A stretch of 64,000 nt of DNA from Mesostigma viride (GCA_009746045.1 RPFO01001843.1:23501-87500), one strand, 5' to 3'; shown: positions 45,728-56,706, counted from the first letter of the stretch. Made by a program: numbers and translations. The notes: generated by a model from the letters alone, not told the origin.

Positions 45728-45959
45728 TAGGGGAATACAGCAGTAGTAGTGTAGAATAGATAGACCGTGGCCATGTACATGTACGCCTCCTAGAGGCCCT
45801 ATCCCAGCTCAGCCACGCGCTTTATTTAATCATGTACATGTGTGCCTATGATGAGCCACACTCCAGACGATGCCTAGCCTTATTTAGTAATGTTGTGCCC
45901 ATGCAGGGAGTCACTCTCTGCTGAGAAGCCATGCCATAGCTTTTGTATAGCCATGATGT

Positions 45960-46158
45960 ATGGCCCCACCGTCTAGGTCATCTAGTCGCTCCACACGTAA
46001 GCCAGCCATAATTTCAATGCACAAGGATACACATTTCCATCACCATTCATCTTCATCATCCTGAACGACTCGAAAACGCGGAAAAGATAACGGCAGGCTC
46101 GAGCTACCATGGTCCGGATTCTCCCGATTTCTGGCCTGCGCTGGTTGTCTCTTTGATG
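45960..46158 (+). repeat. Dispersed Repeat A, copy 5, inserted in the 3' UTR of ORF1 element D
   Basis: Bounded by ATGATG on both sides (about 45951-45956 and about 46156-46161). In the ORF1 element at 47214-48492 the same 3' UTR site reads on uninterrupted (CATGATCGATGATCTTCC, reverse strand), so this copy is a true insertion of about 195 bases. Starts GGCCCCACCGTCTAGGTCAT and ends GGTTGTCTCTTTG. Confidence 0.82.
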
Positions 46159-46470
46159 ATGATCTTCCCCCTCACAGGCATGCTCCCCCCTTACCCGGGC
46201 ATAGCGTGATAGACCATGAGGGTGCGGGTGGCCTGGTGCACCTAGAGCAAGGGTCCTTTACATCCCCACCCCTGCAGGAAGTAGCTTAGGATGTATGATA
46301 GGCCATATGCCCCCTCTCAAGGGCTATGTGCTACATATACTCCCAACGGAGTTATGTTACAATTCAATTCAATTCAATTCAAATCCGAAAGGCTTGCATC
46401 ACTCCCCGGACAGGAGAACTTTTGCGGATGACTGTAGGTGTAAGTTGGCGATGCCATGGTAACCAGAGAC

Positions 46471-46531
46471 GTCCGTCCTATAGTCAGCAAAATTGGTGCG
46501 AGAGGTCCCCAGTTCGATTCCGGTCGGATTC
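46471..46531 (+). other. tRNA-like sequence (possible SINE head or tRNA pseudogene)
   Basis: GTCCGTC can pair with GTCGGAT about 50 bases later; TAGTCAGCAAAATTGG resembles an A box and AGTTCGATTCC a B box. The anticodon arm is missing and the total is about 60 bases, so it is not a working tRNA. Followed by a short segment also found at 27001-27045. Confidence 0.4.
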
Positions 46532-46858
46532 ATTTGCAGATCGCGTTTTCCGCGTTTTCCGCGGCCCGGCACTGAACGCAAAGGTTTTCACCTTTGCGGA
46601 GTGCCTGATCAGAAGAAACTACCCTAGTCCTTCAACGGCGTTGGATCAGAATAACTCCGTTGGGAGTAAATGTAGCACATATCCCAGAGAAGGGGCATAT
46701 GGCTTTTAATACATTCTACTTCCTGCAAGGGTGGGAATGTAAACGACACTTGCTCTAGGTGCACCAAGGGCACCTGCACCCCCATGATCTATCAAGCTAT
46801 GCCCAGCTAATGTTCCCCTCCCACTGAGGACTTCTGCTCACGTGACGCAGTCACGTGT

Positions 46859-46975
46859 CTATTAATTAATTAATTAATTAATTAATTAATTAATTAATTA
46901 ATTAATTAATGCCCAGCTAAGGGGGAGCCTGTCATTAAAAATTAAATTAAATTAAATTAAATTAAATTAAATTAT
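46859..46975. repeat. (TTAA)n and (AATTA)n low-complexity tails
   Basis: About 50 bases of TTAA units (46859-46910) and about 40 bases of AATTA units (46937-46975). Both match LINE 3' tails of this window. Confidence 0.85.
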
Positions 46976-47214
46976 ATCATGCCTCCGTGGGGAGGTCATG
47001 TAGCACATATTCCATGATGGGTGGGGTGGAGGAAGCTGCGTGATCGAACTATCCTAACTCTGTCTAGAAAATCCTAACTACACTACTCATCAAAACGCCT
47101 CTGCCGCTTGGGGGGAGGTGGCTTGCCCACAGGGTCAGGCGTATGCGCCTTGACAATCTTCTTCCACCGCGTCTTGTCCTGCATGGCAGTCCAAAGACGG
47201 GAGAGAGAGTGGAT

Positions 47215-48492
47215 TAATTAATTAATTAATTAGGAACATAACTCCGTTGGGAGTATATGTAGCACATAGCCCTGAGAAGGGGCATATAAGCCTATAATAC
47301 ATTCTAAGCTACTTCCTGCAAGGGTGGGAATGTAAACAACACTTGCTCTAGGTGCACCAGGGCACCCGCACCCTCATGGTCTATCACGCTATGCCCGGGT
47401 AAGGGGGGAGCATGCCTGTGAGGGGGAAGATCATCGATCATGGCTATACAAGAGCTATGGCATGGCTTCTCAGCAGAGAGTGACTCCCTGCATGGGCACA
47501 ACATTACTAAATAAGGCTAGGCATCGTCTGGAGTGTGGCACATCATAGGCACACATGTACATGATTAAATAAAGCGCGGGGCTTAGCTGGGATAGTGCCT
47601 CTAGGAGGCGTACATGTACATGGCCACGGTCTAGCTATTCTGCACTACTACTGCTGTATTCCCCTAAGCTGGGGCGTCTGGAGTCGCTGGGGCCGCAGGG
47701 GGGGGGGGGGTCGCCTGCCAGGGCTTGTGGCCGACGTAGATGGCCGCCCCCTTCCAGTACACCGGCTGCCCCGCCTTGGTCTGCCGGAGCTGGAGGTAGG
47801 TCGGCCATAGCTCCCGTCGCCGTTGTTGCTGCGCCAGGGTCAAGTCGTCATGCATCAAGGGTGAAGAGAGTCTTCTCGAGCCGCTTGCGGCGTCTGAGAA
47901 AAGCAATCTTGTCCGCCGGGGTCTTAAAGGTGAGGAGGAGCGGGGGCGGCCCTGCCTTACCCCGCGCGCGGGGAAGGCGGTGGGCAGCCAGCTCGATCTC
48001 ACCATGCGACCAAGGATTTCTCTCTCAAACGCACGCAAAAGCTTCTCGGAATTCTCACCTTCCTCCATCTTGAAGTTCTTGACAATTACGTTGAGGCTGC
48101 GCTTGGCGAGCTCGGCCTCCTCGCGGAGGTCAAGCGTCTGCCGTTGAAGCTGGGCTGCGACGGCGGAGGTGGTGGAGGTGGTATGTTGCTTAAGCATGTC
48201 CGCCCAGGTGGTGATGGGAGGAGCATCGCCGGCCAGGCCAGCCGAGGCTGGCTTGGCGGCAATGTCCTTCACCGCCTGGGCGGTGAGGCCTGCGGTGTTC
48301 TGCAGAACCTCGATAGCAATGGCGTTGTCCTTAAGACGCTGGTCGATGTCACGGAGCTGGGCGGCACCTGATGGCGTCGGAGGTGGAGGTGGTGGCGGTG
48401 GAGGAGGCGAGGAGGGTGGAGGTGGCGGTGGAGATGGTGGAGGTGGCGGTGGAGAGGAGGGGGAGCTCGGCAGCCAACGTGCTGCCCGTGAC
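47215..48492 (-). mobile_element. ORF1-only retroelement, copy F (5' truncated)
   Basis: Minus-strand copy: (TTAA) tail at 47214-47232, 3' UTR, then the C-terminal ORF1 frame 'SLNVIVKNFKMEEGENSEKL' to 'RRRELWPTYLQLRQTKAGQP' with several small frameshifts. Truncated near the 'GSTLAAELPLL' codons. The 5' edge is followed by GAGAGTG, also present before the tail (GAGAGTGGAT at 47205), a likely short duplication. Confidence 0.75.
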
Positions 48493-48519
48493 CATGAGAG
48501 TGAGAACATGAGAGTGGAT

Positions 48520-49147
48520 TGAATTGAATTGAATTGAATTGTAACATAACTCCGTTGGGAGTATATGTAGCACATAGCCCAGAGAAGGGGCATATGGCCT
48601 ATCATACATTCTAAGCTACTTCCTGCAAGGGTGGGAATGTAAACAACACTTGCTCTAGGTGCACTAGGGCACCTGCAACACCCAGAGTTTCAGGCAACAC
48701 CCAGCTAAGGGGAGCCTGTCATAGGTGGGGAAGATCAGCACAGCTATACAAAAGCTAGGGCATGGCTGCTCAGCAGGGAGTGACCCCCTGCATGGGCACT
48801 GCATAATTAAATAAAGCTAGGCATCTGGTATCATCTGGAGGGTGGCTCATCATAGGCACACATGTACATGACTAAAAAGGCTAGGCCTACTTAAGCTGGT
48901 ATAGTGCCTGTAGTAGGCGGGCATGTACAAGGCCACTGTCTAACTATTCTACACTGCTGTTGTATTCCCCTAGGCTGGGGCTGGAGTTGCTGGGGCCGCG
49001 GTGGTCAAGGGGGTCGCTTGCCAGGGCTTGTGGCCGACGTAGATGGCCGCCCCCTTCCAGTACACCGGCTGGCCCGCCTTGGTCTGCCGGAGCTGGAGGT
49101 AGGTCGGCCATGCATAGCTCCCGTCGCCGTTGTTGCTGTGCCAGGGT
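48520..49147 (-). mobile_element. ORF1-only retroelement, copy G (5' truncated, 13-bp TSD)
   Basis: Flanked by CATGAGAGTGGAT at 48507-48519 and 49148-49160. Keeps only the last codons of ORF1 (from LTLAQQQRRRELCMADL) and the 3' UTR with an (AATTC)n tail. It entered the same GAGAGTGGAT word used by copy F. Confidence 0.87.
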
Positions 49148-49384
49148 CATGAGAGTGGATGCGGTGCTCAAACTGGGCTGGGACCACTAGGTCGTCCAGC
49201 AACATCTGAACGTAGTTCGTGACAGGTTTCCCTACCCTTTTGGGAATGTCCTCGGGGCCAGGCCAGGTCAGAATGTGCCGCCCTGGCTGGCCAAGCCGCG
49301 CTGGGGGCCGGCCAGACCGAGGGTGGTGTCGACCTGGCTGGTGCGAGCAAGGTGTCCTACAAATGCTATCCTACGCTGCCTAAT

Positions 49385-51345
49385 TAATTATCAACATCAC
49401 TCCGTTGGGAGTAGATGTAGCACATAGCCCTGAGAAGGGGCATATGGCTTTTAATACATTCTAGGCTACTGACTTCATGCAAGGGTGGGAATGTAAGCTA
49501 CCCCTGCTCTAGGTGCACCAGGGCACCTGCACCCTCATGGTCTATCACGCTATGCCCGGGTAAGGGGGGAGCATGCCTGTGAGGGAGGAAGATCATCATG
49601 GCTATACAAGAGCTAGGACATGGCTGCTCGACAGAGAGCATCTCTCTGCATGGCATAGCATGGCTAAATTCTTAATGCAACATCCATGGGGGTCCCATTA
49701 TAGACAAAGCATGGCTAAATGTTGAAGGCATCATCCATGGGGGCCATTATGGGCGCACATGCGCGTGGGCCACATGCTAGGCTAAGCCTTACTAATCTAC
49801 ACTACTGGTATATATATTCCTAGTCTGAGGTGGCAGGAGGGGGCTGCCAGGGCTTGTGGTCAACGTGGATGACCGCCCCCTCCAGTATACCGGCTTCCCC
49901 CTTGCGCTCTGCCGGAGCTGAAGGTAGGTCGGCCATAGCTCGCGTCGCCGCTGTTGCTGGGCCAGGGTCAAGTCGTCGTCCAGCGTGAAGCGAGTCTCCG
50001 AGAGCTTCTTGCGGCATTTAAGGAACGCCAGCTTGTCCGCCATGTACTTAAAGGTGAGGAGCACGGGTGCCGGGCCAGCCTTCCCCCGCGCGCGGGGGAG
50101 GTGGACAGCCGACATGTCCAGCTCACCAGTGAGTAACATGGGGGCAAGAATGGCGCGCTTAAATGCCTCAAGAAGGCTCGCGGAGGTCTCACCTGCCTGC
50201 TGGTCGAAGTGCTTGACGATGACATTGTGGCTGCGCCGGGCGATGTCGGCTTCCTCGCGAAGGTCGAGGGCTTGTTGCTTGAGTTGTGCCGAAATGGTGG
50301 AGGCGGGTGGAGGTGGTGTGTTGCAAGTCCGCCCAGGTGGAGGGAGCAGCGCCGGCCGGGCCAGCAGGAGCCGGCTGGGCGGCGAGGTCCTTCACCGCCT
50401 GGGCGGTGAGGCCGGCGGTGTCATGCAAGCTCTCAAGGGCGTTGGCGGTGGCTTGAAGGCGTTGGTCGAGGTCGAGGAGCTGGGCTTTGATGTCGGCAGT
50501 GGAGGCGGAAATGGCAGTGGAGGTGGAGGCGGCAGCGGCGGAAATGTGAGGAAGTTCAGCAGCCAGCGTGCCACCCATTGCTGCGACGTCAGCAGCAAGG
50601 GGGGTCACGTGCTGCTGAAAGGCTTCCGTGAGGATGGAACGGAGGGTGGAGGCGGAGATGGATGGAGCCCAGATCTCGCCGTCAGAGCGCTGGAGAAGGG
50701 AGTTGAGGACGGCGTGCTGGAGTTCGGGGCGGGGGCAGCCAAGCATGGCGCCGCCTAGCCAGGGGCTGCCGTTGGTGCAGAGGAGGCGACCTTGGTCGGA
50801 GAGATGGATGCACAGGTCGTAAAGCGAGGCGTAGTCCCCGAAGAAGATGCAGTCCATAGCATCGTAAGGGGAAATGTTGTTCCAGTCGTGATCATCGACC
50901 TTGAAAGGGTGGGGCCGAAAGCGCGGTTCCGAGGGGCGGGACCATCCTGTTTTGTCGGCTGGGCGGGTGCGTTTCGGGTCAGGCGATGCCGATGGCGAGG
51001 CATTAAGCCCGGGAGGTTGCTGGGTGACCACCAGTGCACGACTAGTGTCACCGCTGCCTGCCGGACCTGATGGCGAAGCTGCAGCCGCATCTGCCGCATT
51101 TTCATGGGCGAGCGCATCCGCCAAACTGCGTTGCGTCAAAGGACGTTTGCTCGTCATATATTGCGTTTTAGATTCGGAAAATTATATCAGCATGTGCGTC
51201 TTAGAAAGACGAAGCGATAGTGATATTCACAGCTGAATTTGGGGCTCAAACGTGAAAGTTATGAGCGCCGCCGTCAGCCATGGCTACCGCGTGGCTCGTG
51301 GCTTTGACCAGGGATTTGACTATGACTAGGACAAAAAAGAAAAAG
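49385..51345 (-). mobile_element. ORF1-only retroelement, copy E (full length, 12-bp TSD)
   Basis: Flanked by ACGCTGCCTAAT at 49373-49384 and 51346-51357. Reading minus: 5' UTR from 51345, ORF1 from 51157, stop near 49792, 3' UTR with the CCCTGCTCTAGGTGCACC block, TTAA-type tail. The 1961-base unit has no RT. It sits in ORF2 of an older LINE whose sequence continues on both sides. Confidence 0.88.
49792..51157 (-). pseudogene. L1-like ORF1 of copy E, one main frameshift
   Basis: Frame 51157-50189 gives 322 residues: 'MTSKRPLTQRSLADALAHEN', Pro/Ala-rich N-terminus, 'MDCIFFGDYASLYDLCIHLS', a heptad-like helix 'DIKAQLLDLDQRLQATANAL', then loss of frame near 50280. The frame resumes at about 50139: 'MLLTGELDMSAVHLPRARGK', 'VLLTFKYMADKLAFLKCRKK', 'FTLDDDLTLAQQQRRRELWP'. 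Better preserved than copy D at the N-terminus, and the two diverge strongly there, so at least two ORF1 subfamilies are present. Confidence 0.8.
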
Positions 51346-51517
51346 ACGCTGCCTAATCTCATCCAAAACACGAGGCATGCCATGATACAAAGATTCTGAT
51401 GACGGACGCTCGGAAAAAGAGCCTGTCATGTGGGGGAAGATAAACATGGCTATACGAGAGCTAGGGCATGGCCTCTCATCAGAGAGTGACTCTCTGTATA
51501 GGCAGTGCTGAGCTAAT

Positions 51518-52092
51518 GGGTGGTCCCACGCCGAATGGGGTAGTTTTTCGCGCATTTTGCAAGAAAAAAACGCTGTTTTCGACTTTCTGTTTCGAAATTT
51601 TTTCTGGCGATTTGAGAACGCCCGCAAAATTTTGCACAATTTCGCGTGATTTTCGCACGATTTTCGCACAATTTCACACGATTTCACAGGATTTCGCATA
51701 ATTTTACACGAAGGGTCTAGCTGCAGAAAGACCCTTTGAAAATTTTCGCATGAATTCACGCATTTTTTACATGTCGTAATTTTTTACAATCGAACTTTTT
51801 TGCATGAATTCGCACTTTTTTGGTCAGTTTTTGGTCAATTTCAGCAAAATTTTCAAGATTTCGCATGATTTTACACTTTTTTGGCCTGGTTTTGGTCAAT
51901 TTCAGCAAATTTTGCGCGATTTCGCACGATTTGCGAAGGGTCTAGCTGCAGAGAGACCCTTTCCGGCCGGCAGAAAATTCGCTCGGCTGCAAAATTTTCG
52001 GCAAGAATTTCGGCGCAATGTCCGTTTTTCGGACGATTGAAACTAGCGTTTTTTTCTTGCAAAAATCTACCCCATTGCGCGTGGGACCACCC
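51518..52092. mobile_element. 575-bp non-autonomous TIR element (family T2)
   Basis: Ends GGGTGGTCCCACGC and its inverse (GCGTGGGACCACCC), extended by a matching AATGGGGTAG and TTGCAAG, about 40 imperfect TIR bases. TAAT flanks both sides (51514-51517, 52093-52096). The interior is AT-rich and made of degenerate ATTTCGCACGATTT words; GGGTCTAGCTGCAGA-AGACCC occurs twice. No ORF. TSD length (3 or 4) does not fix the superfamily. Confidence 0.8.
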
Positions 52093-52102
52093 TAATTCTT
52101 AA

Positions 52103-53821
52103 CTCGTCGTCTGTCCCAACTCAGTCCTCAAAAGAGGACTGAGTTGACCTTTTTCAACCGCGTGTAGCGACTAGGTGGGGGGTCCATCCCAAATGTTTTG
52201 ATGTGGATCGAGGGTGTATTTGATGTCATTTTGCTGGAAAAAATGCTGCGTTAGTGAAAACTTGACCCAAACACCTGGAAATTACTCGGACATATGACAC
52301 CCTCGGCGAATTTGCATTTTTCGGGATAAGAGCGAGTGGGGAAAATTTAATCAAATCGTGGTGCACGTTAGAAAAATATAGGCATGTAAACAATATAGTT
52401 CTTGAAACGTGGCAAAAAACTGGGCTCAATTCGGCCACTGCCACTGCCTGAAACAATGAAAAAACTCTCAGTCCTCAGGAGAGGAATGGGGCTTTTGCTA
52501 ACTTTGCTAGCATGTAAGTGCGGTCATACTACACACCACCGTGGCCACCAACCATCCCAATCACCTCATTTCCCTTCAAGCGTAACAGGACAACACACTT
52601 GCATCATCATACTGCAGTTGTATCATACCTTATCATGTAGTGAGAGCCTATGCATGCACGTAGGGAATGGGCTTGGATACCTACCAACAAAGGGTTATGT
52701 TATAAGTGTCAACCACCAATATAATGGGTAGGTTAGCATCTTTCCATTGTTTCTAACAACAATAGATATGGCTATAACTGTTTTGCCTTGCCATGATGTG
52801 GCCAACATAGTTGCTGGCACATGATGGCAGTGGTTTGTCACCAAGACTTTTCACTCACCCGTATAAGCTTGAAAGCACCCTTGACGCAGCCCGTGGCCAC
52901 ACAATCATGCAGTATGAACGTAGCAAAAGAATAACTAACATCTATGAAGGTGTTTGAACCTGCACAGCTCCTAAAACCCTGCACAACTACACTGGGTTAA
53001 GGCAAATGCCTGCTAACATCATCTGAAAAGGGGGTTTTAGAGAGGGGCAGGCAACGGTCAAGAAAGAGCATCAAGACTTGAACCTGACAACGCCTGGCAA
53101 GCTTAAACTTATGTAAGAACATCAAGAAACGAAGAGGCAACGATAATCCGACTTTACCTGGCACGGCTGGCGTTACCTTGGCCCAGGCGGTGCCCGCAAA
53201 AGTGGCACTTTGCGGCACATAGACCATGACGTGACAGAGTGGTCGAAATCATCAAATCTATACTGTCACTCAATTTATTCTAATACAATACATGTTAAAA
53301 TGTAGAAACAAACCTATCAGCCATTGAAATTGCGCAGGAAAGCAAGCGCAGTCATCAATTCCGTCGACCTGCCTTATCGCAGTATTTTCCAGCAAGAACA
53401 GTGCCGACACCGGGTAAATCGCATCCCCGCGAGCTAAAAATTAGGCTTTATCATCTATATGACATATAAAATCTATTTCCTGAGTTTGGACAGCTAACTC
53501 GTCCGCAAACGTAAACTGCATGCATGGGCGCGAGCCGCCATGGCTAGGTCGTGCATTTCCGGAACTCACGTTTCACGTGGAAAAGCACCCTTACCACCTG
53601 TACTTTGACCGTACATTTAGCCGCTCATACCAAATCCAAAAAAATCCCAAAAATATGTCCAAGAAAGATCTTTTCACGTAGTATTTGAATAAATTTTGAG
53701 AGAATTTTTTTGTCGAACATTCTGACCGGGGCGAATTTTGTACAGAACCTCAAAACTCGGTCCTCAGGAGAGGACTGAGAAAAACTCAGTCCTCTCCAGA
53801 GGTAGTGGGACAGACGACGAG
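52103..53821. mobile_element. 1719-bp non-autonomous DNA transposon with TTAA target duplication (piggyBac-type)
   Basis: CTCGTCGTCTGTCCCA at 52103 is inverted at the right end (TGGGACAGACGACGAG ending 53821); TTAA on both sides (52099-52102, 53822-53825). Subterminal CTCAGTCCTC/GAGGACTGAG hairpins occur near 52121-52145 and 53755-53805. The interior has only short open frames without transposase motifs. TTAA duplication is the mark of piggyBac; the TIR start differs from typical piggyBac ends. Confidence 0.85.
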
Positions 53822-53848
53822 TTAATGCAGCATCCATGGGGGTCCCAT

Positions 53849-54105
53849 GTCATGCACCCCATGTCATGCAGGCCTTCTAGGCCCTCTCCTCAAGCCCCCC
53901 CTGGGTGCCTGTGCTTGATTAGGAGGCATGAACCACCATGGAGGTGCAGGTGCACCTAGTGCACCCAGAGCAGGTGATAGTTGTACATCCTACACCTGCA
54001 GGTTGTCGCCCTGATTGTATTACAAACCCATAGATGCCCCTTTCTCAGGGCTATGTGTTACATATGCTCCCCACGGAGCTATGATTTTAATTAATTAATT
54101 AATTA
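53849..54105 (+). mobile_element. ORF1-element 3' tail fragment with 13-bp TSD
   Basis: Plus-strand 3' UTR (AGGTGCACCTAGTGCACCC, then CTCAGGGCTATGTGTTACAT) and (TTAA)n tail, flanked by ATGGGGGTCCCAT at 53836-53848 and 54106-54118. A severely 5'-truncated insertion. Confidence 0.85.
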
Positions 54106-54586
54106 ATGGGGGTCCCATTTTAGGCAGGGCGTGGCTAAAATCTTAAATGCATCATCCATGGCCATTATGGCGCACATGCGCTGGGGCCGCGTGGTAGGCT
54201 AAGCCTTACTAATCTACACTACTGCTATATTCCCTAGACTGGGGGTGCCTGCCAAGGCTTGTGGTCGACGTGGATGACGTCCCCCTCCAGTATACCGGTT
54301 TCCCCCCTGCGCTTTGCCGTATCTGGAGGTAGGTCGGCCATAGCTCGCGTCGTCGCTGTTGCTGGGCCAGGGTCAGGTCGTCGTCCAGCGTGAAGGGAGT
54401 CCTCGAGAGCTTCTTGCGGTTTTTAAGAAACAACAGCTTGTCCGCCATGTACTTGTACAAGGTGAGGAGCACGGGTGCCGGGCCAGCCTTACCCCGCGCG
54501 CGGGGGAGGCGAACAGCCGACATGCGCAGCTCACCAGTAATGTGCATGGGGGCAAGAATGTCGCGCTTAAATGTCCTTCCATCTAT

Positions 54587-54635
54587 TAATTAATTAATTA
54601 ATTAATTAATTAATTAATTAATTAATTAATTAATA
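54587..54635. repeat. (TTAA)n microsatellite
   Basis: About twelve TTAA units; probably a retroelement tail. Confidence 0.9.
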
Positions 54636-54649
54636 CCATGTGTCCAGTA

Positions 54650-55204
54650 TTAATGTAGGTTTTTCCGAGCGTCCGTCATCAGAGTCTCTGTATCATGGCA
54701 TGCCTCGTGTTTCGGACGAGATTAGACAGCGTAGGATAGCATTTGTAGGACACCTTGCACGCACCAGCCAGGTCGACACCACCCTTGGTCTGGCCGGCCC
54801 CCAGCGGCTTGGACAGCCAGGGCGGCACATTCTGACCTGGCCTGGCCCCAAGGACATTCCCAAAAGGGTAGGGAAACCTGTCACCAACTACGTTCAGATG
54901 CTGCTGGACGACCTCGTGGTCCCAGCCCAGTTTGAGCACCGCATCCACTCTCTCTCCCGTCTTTGGACTGCCATGCAGGACAAGACGCGGTGGAAGAAGA
55001 TTGTCAAGGCGCACACGCCCGACCCTGTGGGCAAGCCACCTCCCCCCAAGCGGAGGAGGCGTTTTGATGAGTAGTGCAGTTAGGATTTTCAAGATAGAGT
55101 TAGGATAGTTCGATCACGCGGCTTCCTCCACCCCATCCATCATGAAATATGTGCTACATGACCTCCCCACGGAGGCATGTTATAATTTAATTTAATTTAA
55201 TTTA
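54650..55204 (+). mobile_element. 5'-truncated LINE with intact C-terminal frame and 12-bp TSD
   Basis: Flanked by ATGTGTCCAGTA at 54638-54649 and 55205-55216. Encodes the last 140 residues of ORF2 without a break ('SLYHGMPRVSDEIRQRRIAF' to KRRRRFDE, stop at 55074), then the 3' UTR (ATGTGCTACATGACCTCCCC) and a TTTAA tail. Very close to the end of LINE C, hence recent. Confidence 0.92.
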
Positions 55205-55216
55205 ATGTGTCCAGTA

Positions 55217-56706
55217 CGAAGCCGCGCAGTCTAGGCTACCCACACAGGGTGAACAAATGGGGTGACAACCGGCCCAAAAAATAGGGATAAGCTAGTAAGT
55301 GTTCGACGGATGTATCGGATGCAACTACCTGAGCTAAATGTAGATCAGGTTGAAAAGATGTCGACGAACGAGGAGATGGTGCCCAGCGTGTTACTGTCAG
55401 CCAGGAGTCTGTACAGTATCATGAACGCTAACCAGTTCAATACAGGCAGGTCCTCACCACAGCAGGCTGCTCTGGCTTCCTATCAGATGCAACACCTTCA
55501 CATATCCACAATTCTCCTTTCCAACAACAAAAACCAAGCAGCATGGTCAGTAGTTGACATTTTAACCTGGGGAAGTCTACAGAAAATACCAGGGGGTCTG
55601 CACAAATACACCTAGCAATTCGTAACCATGACAGAAATGCACAGCTCTATCAGACGCCCTAGCACACTCTCACGCATGCACCAACACGACCCCCCAGTAT
55701 CGCCCATGAAGGTCACACCACTAGACCTTGATATGGCATGCCTGATGCTACCGGTGCATGACAAACTACGGTGGCCTGCATGTCAAACGAGCAAAGCCAA
55801 GCACCAAAATAGCAGCCAGCAGATAAGAGCACAGCCCTGCATGTAATGTGCCTTCAATCCTAGATGAGCTACATGGCAAGAAAGAGGATGTGTCCCCAAG
55901 TCACCAAAACAGATATGCGGCAAAATTACTAAGATAAACAAGTGACACAGCTGTGATGTGGCATACTAGCATTGAAGCCGTGCTGCGTGGGGGACAGCGC
56001 TGGAAACAATTCCCAAATTAAGTCCTAAAACCAATCCCTACCGCAAGTGCACAGGGCAAAGACAAGCACCATCCAGGACACTCAACAGCAGGGATGACCA
56101 CATGGCAAGCTGGATCAATATTCTTATGAACACAGCACTGGACAGCTGGGAGATATCGCTAGCACAGGCGCAACCGACCACGTGAGGGAACTACCATGGC
56201 ACGAAGCACACATATACAAAAACACACATACAGGGAACACAACGGGAGGTAAAAGCAAAAATGTGGCACAGCATACTGAGCACTTGATAATGCACAGAAA
56301 AGAAACATAGCGCTGAAGGGGTCAATGCACCATACCATCCTGCAAAGAAACCATGCTAATTGATCTTATCTGACACCAGTACCACGAGAAACTGTCAAGT
56401 GCGCCAGCAGGACCAAAAAGAGAGGTATGGGGATAGAGAAATACCCACTTCTCGGATTCTTCTAATTCACATTCCCCCTAATTTCTGGCAGCCAAGGATT
56501 GCCTACATTCGGACTAGGAAACCTACATTCGCTCCAAACCCGTCCGTTCGATTATAAACAGAATTGAGTGACAGACACAACAAATACTCTGCAGTCTCTG
56601 ATGGGGTTATCAAACACGTGCGGCTGTGCGCAAAGAACACGACGGCTTGGAAGTAAAAAATGGTTTACTCAATCCAATAGATACACCTTCATCCCATGCC
56701 TTGAAC
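55217..56706. other. Intergenic stretch without recognised gene
   Basis: Lower GC than the genes and free of the LINE signatures. An open frame of 117 codons at 55262-55615 has no known motif and looks fortuitous. It could hold part of the untranslated region of a minus-strand gene (see 56707-56850). Confidence 0.4.

Larger units (their letters stand above)
44167..46379 (+). mobile_element. ORF1-only retroelement, copy D (near full length, 14-bp TSD)
   Basis: Flanked by the direct repeat CAAATCCGAAAGGC at 44153-44166 and 46380-46393, a clear target-site duplication. Inside: about 160-base 5' UTR, ORF1 (44331-45727), about 450-base 3' UTR and an (AATTC)n tail. No RT or endonuclease lies between the repeats. 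A Repeat A copy has inserted in the 3' UTR at about 45960-46158. Net element about 2.0 kb. See the ORF1 entry for coding content. Confidence 0.85.
46976..51422 (-). mobile_element. Host LINE C-type copy split by nested insertions
   Basis: One minus-strand LINE C-terminal region appears in three pieces, in order: 46976-47213, 49148-49384 and 51346-51422. Together they reproduce the 3' part of LINE C (6790-7340). The gaps hold ORF1 elements F plus G (47214-49147) and E (49385-51345). The joints lie exactly at target-site duplications, so the pieces were once contiguous. Confidence 0.8.
51423..54585 (-). mobile_element. ORF1-only retroelement, copy H, carrying three nested insertions
   Basis: Minus-strand pieces 51423-51517, 52093-52102, 53822-53848 and 54119-54585 join into one ORF1-element 3' region plus the C-terminal ORF1 frame ('LRMSAVRLPRARGKAGPAPV', 'FTLDDDLTLAQQQRRRELWP' at 54547-54209). 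Gaps are the TIR element 51518-52092, the TTAA element 52103-53821 and a plus-strand tail fragment 53849-54105. Copy E shows the same UTR without interruption (GGCTAAATTCTTAATGCAAC near 49663). Confidence 0.78.

Noticed and set aside
46471-46531. Functional tRNA gene
   Set aside because: Lacks an anticodon arm and is about 60 bases long with imperfect stems.
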